The notes below the pieces were generated by a model. That model was not told where the DNA came from. It saw nothing but the letters and a program-made list of their open reading frames with translations, and did not search any database. The position numbers were made by a program, and so were the translations under genes. A stretch of DNA of 64,000 nucleotides, taken from the NCBI RefSeq assembly GCF_003591005.1, contig NZ_QYYD01000017.1, positions 1-64,000 on the forward strand, given 5' to 3'. Every line of letters starts with the position of its first letter. Position 1 is the stretch's first letter. This DNA is from Rhodopseudomonas palustris. Lineage in GTDB: Bacteria > Pseudomonadota > Alphaproteobacteria > Rhizobiales > Xanthobacteraceae. Below, piece after piece: positions 36,857 through 42,900 of the stretch.

Positions 36857-38548
36857 TCAGCCCGGATGGCCGGACTGCGCGTTGTCGATGTCGCTCCGCT
36901 TCAGCAGATAATCGAGTCCACCAGCGCGGTACCAGCGGTAGCCGTAGGCGTCGAGCATGACCGTGTGCCGCCCGTTTGAAGCCGCCGTACTGTGGTCGTC
37001 GCCGAGCAAGTCGATCAGCCGCGCGCCGGCTTCGCCCGGCAGGCCGGTCGCAAACGAGATTTCGTGCGGCCGTTCGTCGAGGTTGTGCACGAACAACACC
37101 GAGTTGCCGCGCCAGTCATAGCGGACGATCAGCACCGCGGGATTGCGTGACGAGATCACCTTGAAGTCGCCCCAGCCGATCTCGGGAACCTCCTTGCGCA
37201 TGCGGATGATGCGCTCGGTCCAGTTCAGCATCGATTCCGGATCGCGGCGTTGCTGCGCGACGTTGACGTGCTGATAACCGTAAGGACCTTGGTCGATCAC
37301 CGGCACATCCGGCTGGTCGCTCTTGGTGAAGCCGCCGTGCGGCTCGGTCGACCACTGCATCGGCGTGCGGGCGCAGCCGCGCTCCGGCAATGCCAGATCG
37401 TCGCCCATCGCGATCTCGTCGCCATAGCGGAGCACGGGCGTCCCGGGCAGTGTGAACATCAGGCTGTAAGCCAGCCGCAGTCGCCGCGCGTCGCCCCCGA
37501 GCATCGGCGCCAGCCGCCTGCGAATGCCGCGGTCGTAGAGCTGCATCGACTTGTCGGGGCCGAATTTGGCGAACACCGTGTTGCGCTGCGCCTTGGTGAG
37601 CCGGCCGAGATCGAGTTCATCGTGGTTGCGCAGAAACAAGCCCCACTGCGCAGTCGCCGGCCTGGGCTTGGTCTCGGCCATCGCCTTGGCGAGCGGCCGG
37701 GTGTCGGCCGAGGCGAGCGCGTAGAACAGATGCTGATTGACGTGAAAGTTGAACATCATCTGCATCCGGTCGCCGTCGTCGCCGAAATACTCGAAATCGT
37801 CTTCGGGCAGCACGTTGGCTTCGGCCAGGATGATCGAGTCGCCCTTGCGCCATTGCAGGAATTCCCGAAACGTCCGCAGCATGTCGAACTGTTCGACCGG
37901 CCTGCGTACTTTCGGTCCCTTGGTGGCGATCACGAACGGCACGGCGTCCATCCGGAAGCCGGAGACGCCGAGCTGGATCCAGAACCCCATGATCTTCAGG
38001 ATTTCCGCCTGAACATGCGGGTTGGCCGTGTTGAGATCGGGCTGGAATTCGAAGAAGCGGTGGAAGTACCAAGCCTTCGCCTGCTTGTCGTGGGTCCAGG
38101 TGGTCTTCTGCACGCCGGGAAACACCATGCCCTGATCCGCATGGGCGGGCTTCTTGTCCGACCAGACGTACCAGTCGCGATACGGCGAATTCTTGTCGGC
38201 GCGCGCCGCCTTGAACCACGGATGCTGATCGGAGGTGTGGTTGACCACCAGGTCAATGATGACCCGAATGCCGCGTTGTTTGCAGCCATGGGTGAATTCG
38301 ACGAAGTCGCCCAGCGTGCCGTAGCGCGGATCGACGCTGTAGTAATCGGAAATGTCGTAGCCGTCGTCCTTGCCGGGCGACGGCTGGAACGGCATCAGCC
38401 AGATCGCGGTGACGCCGAGGCCGGACAGATAGTCGAGCCGCCGCAGCAGCCCCCGGAAATCACCGACGCCGTCGCCGTTCGCGTCCATATAGGTCGCGAC
38501 GGACAGGCAATAGATCACGCCGTTCTTGTACCAGAGATCGTCGATCAT
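36857..38548 (-). CDS. GH13 trehalose-synthase-like enzyme
   Basis: A 563-residue GH13 protein resembling trehalose synthases and related hydrolases. It has LWYKNGVIYCLSVATYMDAN, DLVVNHTSDQHPWF (region I), GFRMDAVPF with the nucleophile, ILAEANVLPEDD with the acid-base Glu and FLRNHDELDL (region IV). It lacks a maltokinase fusion. The Met at 38548 starts the conserved region, whereas the open frame runs 24 codons further into an upstream repeat. Likely maltose-trehalose interconversion or trehalose/glucoside hydrolysis; the specificity is not settled by sequence. Confidence 0.8.
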   Translation of the reverse strand: MIDDLWYKNGVIYCLSVATYMDANGDGVGDFRGLLRRLDYLSGLGVTAIWLMPFQPSPGKDDGYDISDYYSVDPRYGTLGDFVEFTHGCKQRGIRVIIDLVVNHTSDQHPWFKAARADKNSPYRDWYVWSDKKPAHADQGMVFPGVQKTTWTHDKQAKAWYFHRFFEFQPDLNTANPHVQAEILKIMGFWIQLGVSGFRMDAVPFVIATKGPKVRRPVEQFDMLRTFREFLQWRKGDSIILAEANVLPEDDFEYFGDDGDRMQMMFNFHVNQHLFYALASADTRPLAKAMAETKPRPATAQWGLFLRNHDELDLGRLTKAQRNTVFAKFGPDKSMQLYDRGIRRRLAPMLGGDARRLRLAYSLMFTLPGTPVLRYGDEIAMGDDLALPERGCARTPMQWSTEPHGGFTKSDQPDVPVIDQGPYGYQHVNVAQQRRDPESMLNWTERIIRMRKEVPEIGWGDFKVISSRNPAVLIVRYDWRGNSVLFVHNLDERPHEISFATGLPGEAGARLIDLLGDDHSTAASNGRHTVMLDAYGYRWYRAGGLDYLLKRSDIDNAQSGHPG

Positions 38549-38583
38549 CGAATGCGCGCAGAGGCTGGGGGAAGGGCGATATC

Positions 38584-38674
38584 GTAGGGTGGGCAACGCG
38601 AAGCGTGCCCATACGGACACAAGCAGGGCCCGCAGGCGTGGGCACGGCGCTTGCGCGCCTTTTGCCCACCCTAC
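38584..38674. repeat. GTAGGGTGGGCAA inverted repeat
   Basis: GTAGGGTGGGCAA (38584-38596) and TTGCCCACCCTAC (38662-38674) are perfect complements and bracket further pairing segments (GCGTGCCCA/TGGGCACGGCGC). It is an intergenic palindromic repeat between two minus-strand genes. Confidence 0.65.
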
Positions 38675-38683
38675 GGAGGCCTG

Positions 38684-39037
38684 TTAGGTCAGCGCCACGC
38701 CGTAATAATCGTCGACCTTGCGGGCGCCCTTCCAGTCGTACTCGTCGTCGCGGGCGTAGTGCGGCGCGTTCTCCAGCTGATCGTTGGTGATCATGGTCTG
38801 ATAGCCGCCGAGCTCGACATTGTACTTCAGCGAGTGCCACGGAAGAGGATAGTGGTCGTCGCCGATGCCGAGAAAGCCGCCGAAGCTGAGCACTGCGTAG
38901 GACACCTTGCCGCTGACCTTTTCGATCATGACCCGCTCGATGCTGCCGATCTTTTCGCCGTCGGCGCCGTACACCACGGTACCCTGCACCTTGTCGCTGC
39001 CGATCAGGCTGACGGTTTCGTCTGCTTCCGCTGTCAT
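38684..39037 (-). CDS. PRC-barrel domain protein
   Basis: A 117-residue cytosolic protein with one PRC-barrel: SLIGSDKVQGTVVYGADGE, KIGSIERVMIEKVSGKVSYA and LSFGGFLGIGDDHYPLPW. Similar stand-alone PRC proteins in Rhizobiales are often stress- or starvation-linked. GGGAGAAG precedes the ATG at 39037; the open frame upstream is not coding in character. A GGAAC-N16-GGTT element 27-51 bp upstream resembles an EcfG (general stress) promoter. Function otherwise unknown. Confidence 0.8.
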   Translation of the reverse strand: MTAEADETVSLIGSDKVQGTVVYGADGEKIGSIERVMIEKVSGKVSYAVLSFGGFLGIGDDHYPLPWHSLKYNVELGGYQTMITNDQLENAPHYARDDEYDWKGARKVDDYYGVALT

Positions 39038-39063
39038 GCTGGCTTCTCCCTGTGAGCGGGAAC

Positions 39064-39088
39064 AACCAACAGATCCCGTGCCTGTTCC
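39064..39088 (-). promoter_or_regulatory. Possible EcfG-type stress promoter
   Basis: On the minus strand GGAAC, 16 bp, GGTT: one mismatch from the alphaproteobacterial general-stress sigma consensus GGAAC-N16/17-CGTT. It is 27 bp upstream of the PRC-barrel gene start. Confidence 0.4.
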
Positions 39089-39119
39089 GCGACTCGGCGA
39101 TCGGCAGCGCGCGGGGGCT

Positions 39120-39147
39120 TTGCAAACCGAAGAATCACTCCTATCTT
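39120..39147 (+). promoter_or_regulatory. Possible promoter for the tiny-ORF transcript
   Basis: TTGCAA (39120-39125), 16 bp, TATCTT (39142-39147) resembles a weak sigma70 promoter. It lies about 20 bp before the strong ribosome binding site at 39166. Confidence 0.4.
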
Positions 39148-39165
39148 GAGGCTTCATGAAACAAC

Positions 39166-39182
39166 GAAAGGAGGTGATCCAG
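39166..39182 (+). promoter_or_regulatory. Extended Shine-Dalgarno, 17 nt complementary to 16S rRNA 3' end
   Basis: GAAAGGAGGTGATCCAG is complementary to the whole 3' tail of bacterial 16S rRNA, well beyond the usual 4-6 bases. Spacing from GGAGG to the GTG is 7 bases. It fixes the start of the 14-codon ORF. Confidence 0.75.
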
Positions 39183-39226
39183 TGTCTCACTCGAAACGCT
39201 GTCACCTCGCTGGGGACGCCCGCTGA
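39182..39226 (+). CDS. Tiny ORF, 14 residues (leader-peptide-like)
   Basis: GTG-initiated ORF encoding MSHSKRCHLAGDAR. It has basic and Cys/His residues and no hydrophobic segment. The exceptional ribosome binding site argues for real translation. Its second half (codons for LAG) is also one strand of the closing stem of a downstream fold, so ribosome position and RNA folding would affect each other. No protein gene follows on the same strand within 450 bp, so it is not an evident attenuator for a neighbour. Unknown function; similar very short ORFs are known in Rhizobiales but I cannot name one. Confidence 0.55.
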   Translation: MSHSKRCHLAGDAR

Positions 39227-39284
39227 GGTTGGCTCCTGATTGAGCCGCTCAGCCAGGGCGCCCCGGCGCCTGGGAACCAGCGAG
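39206..39284 (+). ncRNA. Predicted three-way-junction RNA overlapping the tiny ORF
   Basis: CTCGCTGG (39206-39213) pairs with CCAGCGAG (39277-39284). Inside lie hairpin 1, GCTGAG/CTCAGC (39222-39227 with 39248-39253) continued by GGCTC/GAGCC, and hairpin 2, CCAGG-GCGCC/GGCGCCTGG (39253-39273). Folding was done by eye. The element is followed by a terminator-like stem. It does not match a riboswitch class that I recognise. Confidence 0.5.
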
Positions 39285-39291
39285 AACGAGG

Positions 39292-39329
39292 GGCGCGTCG
39301 GCGGACACCGTCGGCGCGCCTTGTCGTTT
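39292..39329 (+). terminator. Terminator-like hairpin
   Basis: GGCGCGTCGGCGG, loop ACA, CCGTCGGCGCGCC forms a 13-bp stem with two G-T pairs, followed by TTGTCGTTT. It would end a transcript of about 170 nt starting near 39155. Confidence 0.6.
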
Positions 39330-39353
39330 GTGAAGTACTCAAATTTCCTGCAG

Positions 39354-39415
39354 CCGCGATGAAGCGCAGCGCAGTCGCGGACCTTAACCCCGCATTCCGC
39401 TTCGCTGCATGCGGG
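39354..39415. repeat. Palindromic repeat next to the displaced alkA end
   Basis: CCGCGA/TCGCGG and CCCGCAT/ATGCGGG stems lie directly after the stop of the displaced alkA fragment on the minus strand. This is a common intergenic repeat type in this group of bacteria. Confidence 0.45.
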
Positions 39416-39540
39416 CTACGAGGCCGCTTTGCCCGCAATCACCCCCTCGCGCTTCTTCACCGCGTGATAATACGCCCACCACAGATGCGCCGCGGCGCCG
39501 CGCAGCGGGCGCCAGGGTTCGGCGAGCGGCGTTGTCTGCT
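39416..39540 (-). pseudogene. Displaced 3' end of the alkA-type glycosylase gene
   Basis: Read on the minus strand this fragment encodes TPLAEPWRPLRGAAAHLWWA and on through KKREGVIAGKAAS, then a stop. It matches the last 35 or so residues of the glycosylase encoded at 41145-41801, except that the intact gene ends REGVIIRTTL. The fragment has no start and the frame loses similarity upstream of the KQ residues. It looks like the original gene terminus, cut off when the cassette at 39541-41160 was inserted. Confidence 0.8.
39436..39533. repeat. Direct repeat flanking the cassette, left copy
   Basis: About 100 bp aligned with 41163-41262 at roughly 90 percent identity. The central part, starting CCTCGCGCTTCTTCACCGCG and ending CCCACCACA, is identical over 39 bp. 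Mismatches concentrate on one side, consistent with a crossover within the identical core. Confidence 0.8.
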
Positions 39541-39681
39541 TGACCGTGCCGCGTCTCCTGGTAATCGACGTCCCTTCCCGGGCAACGACTATGTAACCCG
39601 ACTAGGAGTAATTGCTGTCTTTATCAACCTGGAATTGTGATTAGATTTCAAATTTCTTTTTAGTGATTCGGGGGGGCTCAA

Positions 39682-40734
39682 GTGGCTGGTTTGGAGCGGA
39701 TAAGTTTCGATAAGATCGATCCAAAAGATCCGTTTTTTGATTCTCTGAGAGCAGATTATGAAGAGTTTGACAGCTGGTTTGCAAAGAAGGCGAAAGTTGC
39801 CGAGCCAGCGTACACCGTGAAGACGTCGTCGGGAAAGCTCTCTGGATTTGTGTACCTCAAGAAAGAGGTTGGTCAGCTCGATGACGTCGACCCGCCGCGG
39901 AAGGCTGCGGCTCGGCTTAAGGTTGGTACGCTGAAAATCGACGCCCATGGGACAAAGTTGGGCGAGCGAGTGATAAAAAAGATCTTCGATCACGCGATCG
40001 ATGCAAACGTCACCGAAATATACGTGACGGTCTTTCCTCAGCATAAGGCGCTTATCAAGCTCTTGGAACGTTACGGATTTGCTGTGTCGGGCGTCAAGAC
40101 TTCGAAAAATGGAGAGGAGTTGGTTCTCGTACGAGATATGGGGGTATTTGTCGGCGATATCGTAAAGGACTATCCGTTCGTACACGTCAAGGATCGCAAA
40201 TTTTTCTTGTTAGCTGTCTATCCAGATTATCACACGCAGCTTTTTCCAGATTCAATTCTTCGGAATGAGAAGTCCGACATTCTCGAAGACGTGTCGTACA
40301 CAAATACAATTCATAAGATTTACATTGCTAAGCTCGCTCTTACTAGGATGAAGCCGGGGGATGTCGTTGTAATTTATCGAACCACGGATCGTGAAGGGCA
40401 GGCCCGTTTCCGTTCCGTCGTGACCTCAGTGTGTGTAGTGGAGGAAGTCAGATCAAAGAAGGAATTTCCAGATGAGAAGTCGTTCGTGCGATTTGCACTG
40501 CCTCACAGTGTCTTCACTAGGGATGAATTGCGCGATTTCTTTAAAGAGCAGCGGGTTTATGCTGTAAAGATGACCTATAACGCCGCCTTCGAACGTAGGA
40601 CGATTCGGGGCAGACTCTTGGATGAAGTCGGAATTCCAGAGCAGCCTCGTTGGGATTTGAAGCCCCTGACGCGGGAACAGTTCGATAGAATTATGGAGTT
40701 GGGTGAGGTCAATGCGCGTCTTATTGTCGATTAA
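39682..40734 (+). CDS. GNAT acetyltransferase with C-terminal PUA/EVE-like domain
   Basis: A 350-residue protein. Residues about 45-150 resemble a GNAT domain: LKVGTLKIDAHGTKLGERVI with a following helix, IYVTVFPQHKALIKLLERYGF as the acetyl-CoA-binding helix region. Residues about 165-320 look like a PUA-superfamily (ASCH/EVE-like) fold, with KPGDVVVIYRTTDREGQARF and later RTIRGRLLDEV. The GTG start follows a G-rich run GGGGGGG. It overlaps the next gene by 23 bp. Similar GNAT-plus-PUA proteins occur in mobile regions. An RNA- or nucleotide-directed acetyltransferase is plausible but unproven. Confidence 0.65.
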   Translation: MAGLERISFDKIDPKDPFFDSLRADYEEFDSWFAKKAKVAEPAYTVKTSSGKLSGFVYLKKEVGQLDDVDPPRKAAARLKVGTLKIDAHGTKLGERVIKKIFDHAIDANVTEIYVTVFPQHKALIKLLERYGFAVSGVKTSKNGEELVLVRDMGVFVGDIVKDYPFVHVKDRKFFLLAVYPDYHTQLFPDSILRNEKSDILEDVSYTNTIHKIYIAKLALTRMKPGDVVVIYRTTDREGQARFRSVVTSVCVVEEVRSKKEFPDEKSFVRFALPHSVFTRDELRDFFKEQRVYAVKMTYNAAFERRTIRGRLLDEVGIPEQPRWDLKPLTREQFDRIMELGEVNARLIVD

Positions 40735-41137
40735 GCCGGAATTCGCAGCGCGAATTTTCCAAGGAGAGAAGCGCTTTGAGTTCAGAAAGTCGGCATTCAA
40801 GGATGATCGGGTAAAGATCGTTGTCGTTTATGTAACGAGTCCGGTATGTAAAATTGTGGGCGAGTTTGACGTTGTTGAGATATTGTCGGACGAGCCGTCT
40901 CGCTTGTGGAGCCGCACAAAAGAATACGCTGGCATAAGTGAAGCTTTTTTCTGGGATTATTTTTCCGGACGAACTAGGGCGGTCGCATTAGCCATAGGGG
41001 ATGTTCGAGAGTACTCTCGCCCAATTAATCCGTCTAAGCTGATAGCAAATTTCACGGCTCCACAATCTTACATGTATCTCGATGACCAACTACAGCCTGC
41101 ACGTCGGGTGTCTGAGCAATATTCGTTGGCGATATAG
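40712..41137 (+). CDS. ASCH-domain (PUA superfamily) protein
   Basis: A 141-residue protein with the ASCH pattern: LLSIKPEFAARIFQGEKRFE at the start, FRKSAF, VVVYVTSPVCKIVGEFDVVEIL and a following GISEAFFWDYFSGR helix region. ASCH domains are thought to bind RNA or modified nucleotides and some are hydrolases. The ATG at 40712, with GGGTGAGG upstream, is preferred over a GTG three codons earlier. Translational coupling with the GNAT protein suggests a two-component system such as a toxin-antitoxin or defence pair; that is speculative. Confidence 0.72.
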   Translation: MRVLLSIKPEFAARIFQGEKRFEFRKSAFKDDRVKIVVVYVTSPVCKIVGEFDVVEILSDEPSRLWSRTKEYAGISEAFFWDYFSGRTRAVALAIGDVREYSRPINPSKLIANFTAPQSYMYLDDQLQPARRVSEQYSLAI

Positions 41138-41144
41138 CTTGACG

Positions 41145-41801
41145 TTACAACGTAGTCCTAATGATCACGCCCTCGCGCTTCTTCACCGCGTGATAATACG
41201 CCCACCACAAATGCGCCGCCGCGCCGCGGAGCGGCCGCCAGGGTTCGGCGAGCGGCGCCATCTGCTTCGGCGTCGGCCGTGCCTTCAGCCCGAGCCCGAT
41301 CCGCATCGCTTCCTGCACCGCCAGATCGCCCGCCGGCCAGGCGTCGCCATGGCCGAGGCAGAACAGCAAATAGATGTCGGCCGTCCACGGTCCGATGCCG
41401 TGCAGCGCCGTCAACGTCGCATGCGCGACATCGGCGTCCTCATTGGCGAGGACATCCAGATTGAGTCGCTCGTCGTGCAATTCCTTGGCGAGCGCCTTCA
41501 GCGTCTTGATCTTCGCGGCCGAGAGGCCGAGCCGACCGAGCCGGTCGGTGCGCGCCCGCTTGATCGCCGTGTGGTCGAACGGATCGTACGCATCGCTGAC
41601 CCGCGTCCAGATCGCCGCCGCGCTCGCCACCGACAATTGCTGGCCGCAGACGATCGCCGCCAGGCCCTTGAAGCCGGGGTCGCGTCTGCGCAGCGGCGGC
41701 ATGCCGGCGGTCTTCAGCACCGGGCGCAGCCGCGGGTCCTGCTTCACCAGCGTCATGATCGCGGCTTCGAGGTCGTCCTGGGTGTCGAGGTGGATGGTCA
41801 T
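41145..41801 (-). CDS. DNA-3-methyladenine glycosylase II (AlkA type) with altered C-terminus
   Basis: A 218-residue HhH-GPD DNA glycosylase that removes alkylated bases. It has FKGLAAIVCGQQLSVASAAA, the helix-hairpin-helix LTALHGIGPWTADIYLL and the catalytic Asp in PAGDLAVQEA. The start at 41801 (MTIHLDTQDD) suits the family; upstream frame is repeat-derived. The last residues IRTTL differ from the IAGKAAS ending kept in the displaced fragment at 39416, because the cassette replaced the 3' end. The catalytic core is untouched, so activity is probably retained. Confidence 0.85.
   Translation of the reverse strand: MTIHLDTQDDLEAAIMTLVKQDPRLRPVLKTAGMPPLRRRDPGFKGLAAIVCGQQLSVASAAAIWTRVSDAYDPFDHTAIKRARTDRLGRLGLSAAKIKTLKALAKELHDERLNLDVLANEDADVAHATLTALHGIGPWTADIYLLFCLGHGDAWPAGDLAVQEAMRIGLGLKARPTPKQMAPLAEPWRPLRGAAAHLWWAYYHAVKKREGVIIRTTL
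41163..41262. repeat. Direct repeat flanking the cassette, right copy
   Basis: Partner of 39436-39533. It is embedded in the 3' end of the glycosylase gene and encodes the same WRPLRGAAAHLWWAYYHAVK stretch in the same frame. Confidence 0.8.
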
Positions 41802-41830
41802 CGGGCGGTAGGGCTTTCCGCGGGCGTCGT

Positions 41831-41910
41831 GCGCGGGCTTGACCCGCGCATCCATCCGCTATCGTAAGAAGACACTGTCATCCGATAAATTGCCGGATCA
41901 AGCCCGGCAA
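41831..41910. repeat. Palindromic repeats between alkA and gluQ
   Basis: Two hairpins: GCGCGGG-CTTGA-CCCGCGC (41831-41849) and TTGCCGG-ATCAAG-CCCGGCAA (41890-41910). They belong to the CCGGGC-ATGACG repeat family, and the ATG at 41910 is part of it. Confidence 0.55.
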
Positions 41911-41927
41911 TGACGGCGAAGGATTCG

Positions 41928-42809
41928 ATGCCGCCACCCGTTTTCCGTTTCGCGCCGAGCCCGAACGGCTACCTGCATCTCGGCCACGCCTATTCGGCGC
42001 TGCTGAACGCCGATCTGGCGCGGGCCGTCGGCGGCCGGCTGCTGTTGCGGATCGAGGACATCGACGCCAGCCGCTGCCGGCCTGACTACGAGCAGGCGAT
42101 CTATGAGGATCTGGCCTGGCTCGGCATCTCCTGGGAGCCGCAGGTGCGGCGGCAGTCGGATCACCTCGATCTTTATCGCGACGCCGTCGAGCAGCTTGCG
42201 GCGCGCGGGTTGATCTATCCGGCTTTCGAAAGCCGCGCCGACATCGCTCGGCTGGTCGCCGCCAAGGACGCGGACGCGCCGTGGCCGCGCGATCCTGACG
42301 GTGCACCGCTGTATCCCGGCGCCGGCAAGCGACTGAGCGCGGCGGAGCAGGCGCGGGCGCAGGCATCGGGCGCCCCTTACGCGCTCCGGCTCTACATCGA
42401 AGCCGCGCGCCAGATCGCCGGCGAGCTGGACTGGTGCGAGCTCGGCGAAGGCCCCGGCGGCGAGGCCGGGATAGTGGCCGCGCGGCCGCTGGATTGGGGG
42501 GATGTCATCATCGCCCGCAAGGAGACGCCGACCAGCTACCATCTGTCGGTGGTGATCGACGACGCGCTGCAGGGCGTGACCGAGGTGGTGCGCGGCGCCG
42601 ATCTGTTCTGGGCCACCAGCGTGCACCGGCTGCTGCAGGCGCTGCTCGGGCTGCCGGCACCGCGCTATCGCCACCACGGGCTGATCCGCGATTCCGACGG
42701 GCGCAAGCTGTCGAAATCCACCGCCGCGACCGGGCTGCGCGAATTGCGCGCCGATGGCGTCACGCCCGAGCAAATCAGACGCATGGTCGGGCTGCCGGCT
42801 GCCTCCTAA
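41928..42809 (+). CDS. gluQ: Glutamyl-queuosine tRNA(Asp) synthetase
   Basis: A 293-residue truncated glutamyl-tRNA-synthetase paralogue that attaches glutamate to queuosine in tRNA-Asp. It has FAPSPNGYLHLGHAYSALLN with the HLGH signature, LRIEDID, and KLSKS in place of KMSKS, and it lacks the anticodon-binding domain. An upstream ATG at 41910 is inside a palindromic repeat; the ATG at 41928 has GAAGGA and starts directly at the family N-terminus. Confidence 0.9.
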   Translation: MPPPVFRFAPSPNGYLHLGHAYSALLNADLARAVGGRLLLRIEDIDASRCRPDYEQAIYEDLAWLGISWEPQVRRQSDHLDLYRDAVEQLAARGLIYPAFESRADIARLVAAKDADAPWPRDPDGAPLYPGAGKRLSAAEQARAQASGAPYALRLYIEAARQIAGELDWCELGEGPGGEAGIVAARPLDWGDVIIARKETPTSYHLSVVIDDALQGVTEVVRGADLFWATSVHRLLQALLGLPAPRYRHHGLIRDSDGRKLSKSTAATGLRELRADGVTPEQIRRMVGLPAAS

Positions 42810-42900
42810 TTGTGCCGCGCCGCCGGGCCTGCCGCCGTTTTCAACGGTGACTCTGTTAACGGCCTCATGGCATGGTGCCGCCCGTTTGGGTGGGGGAGCT

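Larger units (their letters stand above)
39436..41262. mobile_element. Horizontally acquired two-gene cassette inserted at the 3' end of alkA
   Basis: The segment is bounded by the direct repeats at 39436-39533 and 41163-41262 and carries two genes with clearly AT-richer codon use than the surroundings (many AAA, GAT, TTT and ATT codons). No integrase, transposase or phage gene is present, so it is either a remnant or a passive cassette brought in by homologous recombination between alkA ends. The chromosomal glycosylase keeps an open frame because the incoming DNA supplied a new last few codons. Confidence 0.7.

Noticed and set aside
39166..39182. Possible antisense 16S rRNA fragment
   Set aside because: Identity to the 16S complement stops at 17 nt, just at the start codon, so it is a ribosome binding site rather than an rRNA remnant.
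39589..40185. Minus-strand open frame of 198 codons inside the cassette
   Set aside because: It is antisense to the GNAT-PUA gene, which has a ribosome binding site and domain motifs. The reverse frame has neither.
39586..41160. Weak inverted similarity between the two cassette edges (GACTATGTAAC versus GACTACGTTGTAAC)
   Set aside because: The match needs a gap and is short. The direct repeats explain the boundaries better than transposon ends.
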